Assembly (NCBI RefSeq): GCF_014202275.1
Contig: NZ_JACHGF010000013.1
Location: forward strand, 56,490 to 120,489
Direction: 5' to 3'
Source of the DNA: Rhabdobacter roseus
GTDB lineage: Bacteria > Bacteroidota > Bacteroidia > Cytophagales > Spirosomataceae
Length of the DNA stretch: 64,000 nt
The translations under genes were made by a program, and so were the position numbers. The notes below the pieces were generated by a model. That model saw only the letters and a list, made by a program, of their open reading frames with translations. It searched no databases and was not told the DNA's origin. This document shows, piece after piece, positions 52,361-60,090 of this stretch. Position 1 is the first letter of the stretch. Each line of letters opens with the position of its first letter.

Positions 52361-52780
52361 TCATTCTATTTTGCTGTTACGATTGTAAATTTCTTTCAAC
52401 TCCTCAGCCGCACTTTTCATGTCGGCAAATCTCGACCTCCGCTTTACAAGCGTACTGGCACTTTTTTCCTGGGACTCCGCAATCGCTAATCCCAAATCTT
52501 CCCCAAAACCCGAATCCATAGGATCAGGCTCGGGATTTCCCTTTTCCTCTGGTACCGCCTGACTTGGCTTCTCAGCGGTAGATCCTCCCCTTATTTCATT
52601 CCGCCGCTCGTTGACTACTTTTCTCTGTTTTGCCAATAAAGCAGAACGATTCGGCTGTAACGGAACGGTTACTAACTTAGGCGTGACACTATAAAATTTA
52701 TTGTATATCCGATAAATTAGATAGACAAATAAACTGAAAGAAAATGTGCCCAAGAATATGACTATAATTCGAGTCGTCAT
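52361..52780 (-). CDS. Hypothetical single-pass membrane protein upstream of the tra operon
   Basis: A 139-aa protein with one N-terminal membrane helix (about 4-24, RIIVIFLGTFSFSLFVYLIYR) and a hydrophilic, Glu/Lys/Ser-rich remainder (EKPSQAVPEEKGNPEPDPM) probably in the cytoplasm. No family recognised. It lies between the partition genes and traE on the same strand, with 49 nt to the partition-type gene. It may be a transfer accessory protein. Confidence 0.6.
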   Translation of the reverse strand: MTTRIIVIFLGTFSFSLFVYLIYRIYNKFYSVTPKLVTVPLQPNRSALLAKQRKVVNERRNEIRGGSTAEKPSQAVPEEKGNPEPDPMDSGFGEDLGLAIAESQEKSASTLVKRRSRFADMKSAAEELKEIYNRNSKIE

Positions 52781-52829
52781 CTTGGGCGCAAATTTAAAAT
52801 ACAGAAAAATAAAGATGCAAATGCTGGAT

Positions 52830-53135
52830 TTATTTTTTTTCTGTCAAGGCTATAATTTCTTGAATTCTTGGGTCATTGGCGATAGCTTCGGAAGCCAATT
52901 CTCTGATTTCCAACTCATAATGGGTGGCGGCCATCTTCAGTAAACGGTGTACCGATTTACGAATGGTGATGTTTTGATAGGTTTCTGGTTTAGCTTTCTC
53001 CTTGGTTGAAGCAGAGGCCGTTTCTGTCTTTACGTCCTTTGGTAATTGCGCAGGAGCCTGTAAGGCATCCTGAATACTTTTCTTGGCTTCGGGGTCGTCC
53101 AGTAGCGAAGAAAACGGTTTCTTATTTTTAGCCAT
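52830..53135 (-). CDS. Small partition-type protein (ParA partner candidate)
   Basis: A 101-aa protein with a variable N-terminus (KKPFSSLLDDPEAKKSIQDA) and a C-terminal segment ITIRKSVHRLLKMAATHYELEIRELASEAI, compatible with a ribbon-helix-helix or short helical DNA-binding domain. It starts 2 nt after the parA stop. Type Ib partition operons pair ParA with a small DNA-binding ParB analogue, and this is the natural candidate. The binding sites may be the AT palindromes upstream of parA (53830-53843 and 53997-54021). Role inferred from position. Confidence 0.6.
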   Translation of the reverse strand: MAKNKKPFSSLLDDPEAKKSIQDALQAPAQLPKDVKTETASASTKEKAKPETYQNITIRKSVHRLLKMAATHYELEIRELASEAIANDPRIQEIIALTEKK

Positions 53136-53137
53136 AG

Positions 53138-53800
53138 TTACGAAATTTGGTAGCGTTTCTTGAATTCCTGATAAAATGCGCCGTAGGATTCGGCAATGCT
53201 AGTATAGTCTAGTGGGCAGTCCATGGTACCCACACGCATGAAATCGGCTCGGTTCGGCAGTGCGTTGTCAAAAATGGTAATATCAAGCATATCGGCATAG
53301 CGGTCGATGTCACTGTTTTCCCGAAGGTTGTGCTGCCGGAAATTCTGGACACCGAAAATATTGAAATCATAACCGCGTTCTTTGCGAATGTTCCCCATTT
53401 TTTTGGCTGCTTTGATGAACTCGAAAGCCGACAATACATCGGAATCTCCCAGCCGGATAGGGACTAGGAGGCTATCACAAAATGTTAATGCCATTACCGC
53501 CTCATCGGGCCCAGTCATACGAGGTAGATCCAGGAAGATGACGTCGTAGTCCTCATAGTGTTCATCCAATACCGAAGCTACGTCGTCCGTGGCCAATACT
53601 TCACAAGCGTTTTCCGACAGACCGATTCTTTCTATCTCCCTAGCCCGCAGCTTGGCAATGGTTCGCTGACCATCGGCGTCCAATACAAGCACCCGTTTAT
53701 TTTCCCGGCTCAGGCAATTCGCCAGCCATACGGTGATGGCTGATTTTCCACTGCCCCCCTTCTGAGAGCAAACTGAAATAATTCTTGTTTCTTCTTTCAT
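53138..53800 (-). CDS. parA: ParA-family partition ATPase
   Basis: A 220-aa ATPase with deviant Walker A KGGSGKS (residues 14-20, with the signature Lys), the switch segment VLVLDADGQRT and Walker B-like VIFLDLPRMTG. The short length without an N-terminal HTH places it with type Ib/orphan ParA proteins. It would segregate the plasmid with the small protein encoded downstream. Upstream (53801-53900) are AT-rich palindromes, a possible centromere or operator. Confidence 0.85.
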   Translation of the reverse strand: MKEETRIISVCSQKGGSGKSAITVWLANCLSRENKRVLVLDADGQRTIAKLRAREIERIGLSENACEVLATDDVASVLDEHYEDYDVIFLDLPRMTGPDEAVMALTFCDSLLVPIRLGDSDVLSAFEFIKAAKKMGNIRKERGYDFNIFGVQNFRQHNLRENSDIDRYADMLDITIFDNALPNRADFMRVGTMDCPLDYTSIAESYGAFYQEFKKRYQIS

Positions 53801-53829
53801 TTATTTAGAGGTGATTTCAAGCAAAATAC

Positions 53830-53843
53830 ATCAATATTTTGAT
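53830..53843. repeat. AT palindrome upstream of parA
   Basis: ATCAATATTTTGAT with 5-bp arms, 30 nt before parA. Related stretches occur at 53997-54021 (AATATTTTAATATTTTGAT) and before several other operons in the window. Candidate partition site or operator. The DNA from 53850 to 54060 shows no gene. Confidence 0.4.
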
Positions 53844-54080
53844 ATTATGGAAGTGTGTTATTCTAATATTTTAAAACATTATCAGAATTGCTGTATATAG
53901 CATCACGTAATACGCGCAAATGACAATAGTTAATATACTGAATAGAAGGGAAATAAAAGTACAACGTCGCTAAAAAGAAGATGATTTTGTTATCATAATA
54001 TTTTAATATTTTGATATAATGATTTATCTTTATATAGTGAAACAGCGGTAAGAACAAGACAAAAACGAACACTTACTCTA

Positions 54081-54248
54081 ATGCAAAGCAACTTGAAACA
54101 AAGTACTCGGAAAGAAGAACGGCAGACAAAAGACAACTTCCAAATAATTGTATCTGTGTCAGAGGAAACCAGCCCAACAGAAGACGAAGAGTTTGCCGCC
54201 CAGATTCAATCCTACGAAGCGTGGCAAGCCGCAATTTGGCTGGACTGA
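54081..54248 (+). CDS. Small acidic hypothetical protein (55 aa)
   Basis: Starts MQSNLKQSTRKEERQTKDNF and ends AAIWLD at TGA 54246. After the TGA the frame continues 35 codons (KVAFDFQPNTFTLIWDEPYK) to another TGA, so the product may have been longer before a nonsense change. No domain recognised; the start has no clear promoter. A possible plasmid orphan. Confidence 0.35.
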   Translation: MQSNLKQSTRKEERQTKDNFQIIVSVSEETSPTEDEEFAAQIQSYEAWQAAIWLD

Positions 54249-54345
54249 AAAGTAGCCTTCGATTTTCAACCCAACACTTTTACACTTATTTGGGATGAAC
54301 CTTACAAACTTAACCCAAAGCCGCTCTCGCAGGATTGGTTATTAA

Positions 54346-54498
54346 GCGCGGCCTGATTGGCGGACTAAATGCACTAAATTTTTTTCTTCCCTTCTATTAG
54401 CGGGTAACTGGTTTGCCGAAGTCGGAATCAACGTAGACCAATCGGTCACGGTTGAAGTACAAGGCGGAATGATCGCCATCAGGCCAGCGACAAGCTGA
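54346..54498 (+). pseudogene. SymE-type toxin remnant
   Basis: A stop-free frame without an early ATG that ends in LLLAGNWFAEVGINVDQSVT followed by VEVQGGMIAIRPATS and TGA. This matches the C-terminal part of SymE-like toxins (IRLxGxWLxxAGFxxGxxVxVxxxxGxLxI). The N-terminal half and start codon are missing, so it seems decayed. Confidence 0.45.
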
Positions 54499-54564
54499 AT
54501 GAATGCCCGAATGCCGGGAAAGTAGTTATTCCCGGCTACTTTTTCAATCTAAACAATAACTCAA

Positions 54565-55170
54565 ATGTCAAAAATGCACAACAACCCAGAAACAGAAGTG
54601 CTGTCGAAAACAATCAAATATATGCCCGGCAGTCCACGACAGTACAGGTTTAATGCCCAAACTGGGCGTTTCAATATCAACGGTATCCAGGACGTGGGGG
54701 ACCGCTTTTCTTTTCAACCCATTGCCTGGCGAATATTTGAGGATGACCTCTTTGCCCGTGGACGAATAGAGGCGTGGGCAGAGCTATTTTTTGTGGATAG
54801 GCAGGGTGCCATGTCTTCTTTAATGTTCAATAACAGTAGCGTATACGAACTACGTAGATTAATGGAAAGACTTTTCTATGACGACCTGAAACTTTCTGAC
54901 GTAGTTCTGAAAGTTACCAGCGAGAAGAAGGTTAATGAGAAAGTCACGCCCAAAGGAACGTGGTACCTAGCTGTTTTTGAATATGAAGCCGCTGACCCCG
55001 CGCAAGTGGTTGAACTGACCGCATTTGCCCAATCACACCCAATTTATCGGGCTGAAACCCTTACAAGAGCAGCGGAACACAGCTTGATCTCAGAATCGTA
55101 TGCTTATGGTTTGACCTTACCGGGTTTGCCTGTGGCCCCGCTCTCCATCACACCTAAACTGGTTGCCTGA
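54565..55170 (+). CDS. Hypothetical plasmid protein of 201 aa
   Basis: Soluble protein without a recognised family. A conserved-looking N-terminus (YMPGSPRQYRFNAQTGRFNI) is followed by a globular part (RIFEDDLFARGRIEAWAELFF; SSVYELRRLMERLFYDDLKL). No catalytic motif. It begins the rightward group with the DUF3846-type protein and the RecE-like nuclease (gaps 60 nt and 61 nt), which is a typical layout of plasmid or phage DNA-recombination genes, so a single-strand-annealing or DNA-binding role is possible. Confidence 0.55.
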   Translation: MSKMHNNPETEVLSKTIKYMPGSPRQYRFNAQTGRFNINGIQDVGDRFSFQPIAWRIFEDDLFARGRIEAWAELFFVDRQGAMSSLMFNNSSVYELRRLMERLFYDDLKLSDVVLKVTSEKKVNEKVTPKGTWYLAVFEYEAADPAQVVELTAFAQSHPIYRAETLTRAAEHSLISESYAYGLTLPGLPVAPLSITPKLVA

Positions 55171-55230
55171 ACAATCGTCCAAACCCGGCTCTCGCTATCC
55201 CAGCGGGAGCCATTTCAAAACTTTACTGAT

Positions 55231-55596
55231 ATGTTTATCTCAGCCATTAAAATCGACGTGGTTAAAAAGGAAGTTTACCAAATTCAAATTGAAGACACCT
55301 TAGAGGCTATGTATGAAGCCATTGACTGCCAGATAGTAGAACGTGTGGTCATTAATCGAAACAACGACCTTTGGCTCGACGAGGAAGGACTTTTGCATCA
55401 TCCCCAGCCACCAAAATTTTGGTTCAAAGGAGCAAATACTCCTATTACTGGAAACGGCCTTATTTGTGGGTTTAACGGGGAAGGTCAGATGATAAGCACC
55501 ACGTTGTCCGTTGAGGAAATTGAGTCTCAAATTTTGTTCTTAGGTAATTCGCACTTGGAACCAAGGTGTGGGTTTATCCCGTGGGACGAATTGTAA
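55231..55596 (+). CDS. DUF3846-like protein
   Basis: A 121-aa protein. It has YEAIDCQIVERVVIN, WLDEEGLLHHPQPPKFWF and GNGLICGFNGEGQMIS, matching the DUF3846 pattern (short beta-rich proteins of plasmids and phages). Function is unknown; members are often near antirestriction or DNA-processing genes, as here. It ends 61 nt before the nuclease gene. Confidence 0.6.
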   Translation: MFISAIKIDVVKKEVYQIQIEDTLEAMYEAIDCQIVERVVINRNNDLWLDEEGLLHHPQPPKFWFKGANTPITGNGLICGFNGEGQMISTTLSVEEIESQILFLGNSHLEPRCGFIPWDEL

Positions 55597-55657
55597 AAGT
55601 AATTTTATCAACCCGGCCCGATGCCCGGTGCATCGGGCCATTATACCAAATACGTAT

Positions 55658-56308
55658 ATGGAGTATCGTTCAATTCCCCGTATCAGTAACAGCGACCTCA
55701 CGGAATTCAGAAACTTCCTGTTTGGCCGCCCTGAAAGAAAACCAGTCAAGGCTTTTGCTTTCGGTACTGCCTTACACGAAATGATTTTAGAACCGGGCAA
55801 AAGCGGAACAAACCCTCAAAAGGTGGATTTGGAATTGGTCAATAAACTGGCCACAGTTGCCCGTGAGGACAAATTTCTCGAATGGATTCTCCAATATTCC
55901 TCAAAGGAGGAGGTGCGTCTTTGGCAAGACTTAGAAACTGGATTGGCCTTAAAATCGCGGTTGGATATCGTATACAAAAACCGTTTGGTTGTCGATATTA
56001 AATCCACCTCATGCCGCACCCGAGAAGACTTTGTAGCCAGCTGCTTAAAATACGATTACGACCGACAGGCGGCCTTCTATCTAGATTCACTTGGGGCTGA
56101 GGAAATAGTAAAGCGTCGGTTTATGTTCGTTGCTATTCAAAAAGTTAAACCGTTTAATATCTGGAAGGTCGAATACCCAGGGAATAGCGATTTTATCAAC
56201 TTCGGGCGGAGGAAATACCAATCTTTGCTTAGCGAGTGGAAACAAAGGGAGGCGCGAGGGCTGTGTTTTGTGCCTTCGACTTGGGGTACAGAACTATTTC
56301 TGGAATAA
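55658..56308 (+). CDS. RecE/Cas4-like PD-(D/E)xK exonuclease
   Basis: About 216 aa from ATG 55658 (MEYRSIPRISNSDLTEFR); the upstream frame overlaps another gene and is not conserved. The core is FGTALHEMILEP near residue 35 (conserved His), LKSRLDIVYKNRLVVDIKSTS (D and D-x-K) and YDYDRQAAFYLD (Q/Y motif), as in putative exodeoxyribonuclease 8 and related PD-(D/E)xK nucleases. It would produce 3' single strands for recombination. No annealase gene is recognised beside it, although the 201-aa protein upstream might be one. Confidence 0.75.
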   Translation: MEYRSIPRISNSDLTEFRNFLFGRPERKPVKAFAFGTALHEMILEPGKSGTNPQKVDLELVNKLATVAREDKFLEWILQYSSKEEVRLWQDLETGLALKSRLDIVYKNRLVVDIKSTSCRTREDFVASCLKYDYDRQAAFYLDSLGAEEIVKRRFMFVAIQKVKPFNIWKVEYPGNSDFINFGRRKYQSLLSEWKQREARGLCFVPSTWGTELFLE

Positions 56309-56878
56309 GGAAGACGATGGTTTACAGCGTGGCAGAATTTGGATTAAGGTAATCCATACGCAGGTAGAGATGATCTAATACTGAAAGTGCTATAAGTCTG
56401 ATGGATCAATAAAGGGCACTAATACAATTGGTTGCGGTGTTAATCTGCTCCAATAAGCCATACCTTTCTGAAACCCGCCTGACCTGTGGGGTTCTCTTTT
56501 CAGGATAGCGAAAAATGAGGTCCAGGAAGTAGGTCCAGGTTAAAAAAAGGGAGTGTCTTTATGGACCTAACTTTTTGATCATATACAATATCAAGATATG
56601 AATTAGACTTTCGTTTACGCCGGCAACATGGACTAATAGTATATTTTAATTTTCACAATCAGGAAAGTAGCATTTGTCCTTGGTGCTCCTAGCAAATAGT
56701 ATGAAACGATATGGGAAAGGGAGGGAGAAGGTCTGTATACACCACCCACTTACTACTTCCCGGCAAACCGATGCGGATGTTGATAATTTCAGGCATTTCA
56801 CATATACAGGTATCTTAGAATCCTGTTCCAAAGATAGGATATTAGATTACCACCATTTTTAGATTTATGCACAGGTGT
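56309..56878. other. Gene-free stretch between the nuclease and the acetyltransferase
   Basis: Short frames only, with no domain. A small direct repeat (gaggtccaggaa/taggtccaggtt, 56519-56540) is the only structure seen. Probably debris between inserted segments. Confidence 0.4.
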
Positions 56879-57376
56879 TCAGGCAATGTCAAGAGTGTAA
56901 AGCCAATATTTCTTTCCGTTTCTTGGCTCAATCTCTCTCAGTACCGTAAATCCCAAACTCTCATAGATGTGCCGGGCTTGGTGCATTATCTCAGAAGTAT
57001 GAAGGGCGATGGTTTGCTCCCTGGTTTCTTTCGCTAACTCAATACATTTTTCTACTAACCGTCTCCCTATGCCTCTGCCAGCAAACTCAGGGGCAACGGA
57101 CACATACCTTATGTAACACCACTCAGACAGGAAAATATCTGTGGGGTTGCCGCTGGAAACGAGGAAGGCCATGCCAATTAGTTCCTTGTCAGTGTTTTCG
57201 CATACGAAAGAGCACGATTTCTCCAGAAGCTCTACGTATGTTTCTCTATTGCTGAGGCTTTTGAATAGCCTTTGCCAATTCTCAGGCGATAAATCATTTT
57301 GAAGTTGGCTCCATGAGCTCAAAGCCAGAATCTGTATTTGCTCTAAATCATAACTCACCCCTTTTCTATATACCAT
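56879..57376 (-). CDS. GNAT-family N-acetyltransferase
   Basis: About 165 aa from ATG 57376 (MVYRKGVSYDLEQIQILALS). The acetyl-CoA binding signature is RYVSVAPEFAGRGIGRRLVEKCIELA (motif A, GRGIG) and the C-terminal HTSEIMHQARHIYESLGF (motif B). It acetylates an unknown small molecule or protein. The upstream frame to 57523 is unlikely because it adds a non-domain N-terminus. It stands alone, opposite in direction to its neighbours, and is probably a cargo gene. Confidence 0.8.
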   Translation of the reverse strand: MVYRKGVSYDLEQIQILALSSWSQLQNDLSPENWQRLFKSLSNRETYVELLEKSCSFVCENTDKELIGMAFLVSSGNPTDIFLSEWCYIRYVSVAPEFAGRGIGRRLVEKCIELAKETREQTIALHTSEIMHQARHIYESLGFTVLREIEPRNGKKYWLYTLDIA

Positions 57377-57635
57377 ATGAAGAACACCATTATGAGGAAA
57401 CTGTAAATTTGGCACATTTCCTTCACATGTACTCCACAGGCTAATCATAAATAACAATTTATAGGACGACACAGGACTCTGGGTAGTCAAATCAAATGTG
57501 GATTTAAATGTACACATCTCCAACAGGGCCGGTTAACATAAAAAGGAGCAATAAACAGCCCTTTTTGTATATAAAACTTGTATAGAAATCAAAGTTTAAT
57601 TTTATATTCCTAATAATTGAAAGGAACTATTCAAG

Positions 57636-58214
57636 ATACTGATCGGCTACGCAAGGGGATCAATTAGGGACCAGAACCTGGAACTACAGATGGACGCCCT
57701 AGCTAAGGCCGGGTGCAACATCATTTTTCAGGAAAAGGCCTCCGGTGTCAAGACGTATCGCCCGGATCTGGAAAAAATGCTTTCTCAGCTCTGGAAGGGG
57801 GATATGTTGTGCATCTACAAGCTCGACGGTTCCGGCCGAACGGCGACAAGGCAGGCTCTGAAAAACCTGCTTGAACTGGTGGCCGGTTTTGAAAGCAGGG
57901 GCGTGGGGTTGAAAAGCCTGACGGACTCCATTGACACCACCACGCCCCAGGGCCGGCTGGTGCTGAATATCTTCGGGTCTCCTGCGAGTTCTATCGCACA
58001 GCAGCGTGACCTGATTCGGGAGAGAATCAAGGCTGGTCTGGAAGTGGTCCGGGGCAGGAAGGACGGCAGGAAGCGTGGACTATCGTCCGAAGCCCAGAAA
58101 AAGGCCATGCTGGCCGAAGTCTATTATAAGGATGGTAAACTGGGAGTGGATAAGATCGTTAAATCGGTTGGGGTTTCTAAAATGACATTCGACAAGCACC
58201 TCCATCTGCGTTAA
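57636..58214 (+). pseudogene. Decayed serine resolvase
   Basis: The frame reads ILIGYARGSIRDQNLELQMD and continues as a Tn3-type resolvase for 192 codons, including a C-terminal HTH (GVDKIVKSVGVSKMTFDKH). The usual ATG of MLIGYARVST is ATA here (57636-57638), and a TGA lies 6 codons upstream; the first ATG (57690) is already past the catalytic Ser. The DRLGRS segment is DGSGRT and the AEFERELI segment is SSIAQQRDLI, so key catalytic residues are lost. Likely inactive. Confidence 0.65.
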
Positions 58215-58405
58215 GTAAGAATAGAAAAGACGATGGGCAATTGATTGTGAATTAATTCAGGATAATATTAGTTCACTGGGAAAATTATACTATTGAGTAA
58301 TTAACCCTCAACTAAAAATTTTTATACAAATGTTTTTCATCTCTAGGGTAATTGAATGAAAGTGATAGTCAGTTTTCGGTTCGGTATTCTTTTTACATGG
58401 CGGAT

Positions 58406-59386
58406 TCAAGTTATAAACGCAACACCCTCGTTATTTAGGGTAGCATTTTGAAAAACTTCTTGGGGTGATCTGAACCCGAATCTTTTTCTGGGCCTTTGGT
58501 TTAACATGTCAACTACTTCGTTAACTCTCTGCTCTGTGATTCGGCCGAAATTCATTCCTTTCGGGAAATACTGCCTGACCAGTCCATTCAAATTTTCATT
58601 AGCGCCGCGCTCCCAACTGTGGTAGGGCTTGGCAAAATAACAGTCCACCCCGAGTTCTTCGGAGATCTTGTTATGATAGGCAAACTCCTTTCCATTGTCT
58701 GTGGTGACCGTGTGCAGCAGTGCTTTCCAGTCCGAGAGCAACTCCACCGCCTTGGCCTGCACGACGGCGGCCTCCTTACTCTGAACATAGCCCATTTTCA
58801 GCATCCCCGTAGCCCGGTCGTTGATCGTCAGCAGGGCTCCCTTATGGTATTTGCCGACCACCAGGTCCATCTCAACGTCACCTATCCGCTGCTTTTGCTC
58901 GACAATCTCAGGACGCTGGTCAATATCGACACGACCCGGGATCTGACCCCGTTTCCCCCTCAAACTGCCCCGTTTGGCGTATTTCTTGCCCTTGGTACGC
59001 AAATGGCGGTAGAGCCTCCCACCTCGTTTTTTGTCCGTCCACACGTACTGGTAGATGCGCTCGGCACAGACGCAATCCACACCTTTCCGCCTTGCTTCTC
59101 CGGCGATCTGCTCAGGGCTCAGATCCTCTTTGAGCTTTCTCACCACGTACTGTTGCATGGGAGCCGTGAAGCGCTTTTTCCTGGGTTTAGCCCTTTGCCG
59201 CTCTTCACTCTTACGCTGAGCCAGTTCAGGCCGATAGGCCCCGTTGCGCCCGTCACTGTTGCGCCGCAATTCGCGGCTGATGGTCGATTTGTGGACGCCT
59301 ACCTGCTGAGCGATCTGGCCCCGTGAGTGACCTGCATGGTGCAAGTCGGAAATTTGGTACCTTTGTTCCAGCGCTAGATGATTCAT
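58406..59386 (-). CDS. IS30-family transposase
   Basis: About 326 aa. An N-terminal HTH (ALEQRYQISDLHHAGHSRGQIAQQVG, then VHKSTISRELRRN) is followed by the DDE catalytic core: D in GDVEMDLVVG, D in VTTDNGKEF and E in WERGANENLNGLVRQYFPKG, the exact IS30 pattern. I chose ATG 59386 (MNHLALEQRY); the upstream in-frame ATG at 59494 would start inside the palindrome/terminator stretch. All three acidic residues are present, so the element should be active and able to mobilise the MITE at 14.5 kb. Confidence 0.93.
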   Translation of the reverse strand: MNHLALEQRYQISDLHHAGHSRGQIAQQVGVHKSTISRELRRNSDGRNGAYRPELAQRKSEERQRAKPRKKRFTAPMQQYVVRKLKEDLSPEQIAGEARRKGVDCVCAERIYQYVWTDKKRGGRLYRHLRTKGKKYAKRGSLRGKRGQIPGRVDIDQRPEIVEQKQRIGDVEMDLVVGKYHKGALLTINDRATGMLKMGYVQSKEAAVVQAKAVELLSDWKALLHTVTTDNGKEFAYHNKISEELGVDCYFAKPYHSWERGANENLNGLVRQYFPKGMNFGRITEQRVNEVVDMLNQRPRKRFGFRSPQEVFQNATLNNEGVAFIT

Positions 59387-59433
59387 ACTTGTTTTGAGTT
59401 TGGCGACCCAAAAGTATGAAGTTTTCTGATGCC

Positions 59434-59488
59434 GCCCGGCTGCCCAGATTTGGGCCATGGCCCAAATCTGGGCAGCCGGGCTTTTTTT
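59434..59488 (+). terminator. 48-bp perfect palindrome with T-run inside the IS30-family element
   Basis: 24-bp arms (59434-59457 and 59458-59481) without a spacer, centre CCATGG, followed by seven T (59482-59488) on the plus strand. It should stop transcripts running rightwards and can fold in any read-through transcript entering from the right, which may hide the transposase start. Confidence 0.7.
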
Positions 59489-59671
59489 ATCCAACGTTGC
59501 GTTTATTACTTGAATCTAAGCATTGAAGGCTTGTTATAGATGAAATTTAACCAGTTTCGGGATTTTAAAAAATAACCTGAAAAATAAAATTACAACACTT
59601 TCTTAGAAAAATCTTTCATGCAATTGCCCTATTTCATCTCTAATGCCTCCCTGTTGCACGTTTTTTTATCC

Positions 59672-59679
59672 TATCTTTG
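59672..59679 (+). promoter_or_regulatory. TAnnTTTG -7 element before the DUF6660 gene
   Basis: TATCTTTG ends 7 nt before ATG 59687. A TTG at 59654-59656 is only 15 nt away, shorter than usual. The transcript may be leaderless. Confidence 0.4.
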
Positions 59680-59686
59680 CGGCTCT

Positions 59687-60007
59687 ATGAAGGTTGCACT
59701 CTATATATTGGCCGTCTACACTATACTCCTGTCCTGCATTCCTTGCCAGGACAAAGAAGTTGTGAGCTTGGGTATCCCACCTGTAATCTCAATGAGTGCA
59801 ACAGTTAACCAGCCTCCCCATGATTTGCCGGACCTCTGCTCCCCCTTCTGCATTTGCACCTGCTGCGCGGGCATGGACATCCCCGTGTTGAAAACTTACC
59901 TACCCGAAAAGCCTGCCGCTGATTTCGCCAGGCCTTCGGCATCCCCCTACACCTCCGCCATTCCTTCCGGCGGGGCTTCTTCCGTCTGGCAGCCGCCCAG
60001 AGCTTAG
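59687..60007 (+). CDS. DUF6660-like small secreted Cys-rich protein
   Basis: A 106-aa protein starting MKVALYILAVYTILLSCIPC, an export signal or lipoprotein signal, with the pattern DLCSPFCICTCCAG (five cysteines) in the middle and a Pro/Ser-rich end. Proteins of this type (DUF6660) lie beside CzcA/CusA pumps in Bacteroidota, as here. Metal binding in the periplasm is suggested by the cysteines but is not shown. The stop is 83 nt before the pump gene; the two are likely one operon. Confidence 0.65.
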   Translation: MKVALYILAVYTILLSCIPCQDKEVVSLGIPPVISMSATVNQPPHDLPDLCSPFCICTCCAGMDIPVLKTYLPEKPAADFARPSASPYTSAIPSGGASSVWQPPRA

Positions 60008-60090
60008 TGTGACATCCTTCCCGTCAGTTTCCCACGCCCCGACCGCCCGGTCTTGGCCGGAAAATCCTGTTACACTAAATCCAAATTTTC

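Larger units (their letters stand above)
58344..59631. mobile_element. IS30-family insertion sequence (1288 bp)
   Basis: Terminal inverted repeats AGGGTAATTGAATGAAAG (from 58345) and AGGGCAATTGCATGAAAG (reverse complement of 59613-59630), 16 of 18 matching. A 9-bp direct repeat TTTCATCTC flanks it (58335-58343, 59632-59640). It contains one transposase gene read leftwards and a 48-bp palindrome upstream of that gene. The noncoding ends match the MITE at 14.5 kb. Confidence 0.85.
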
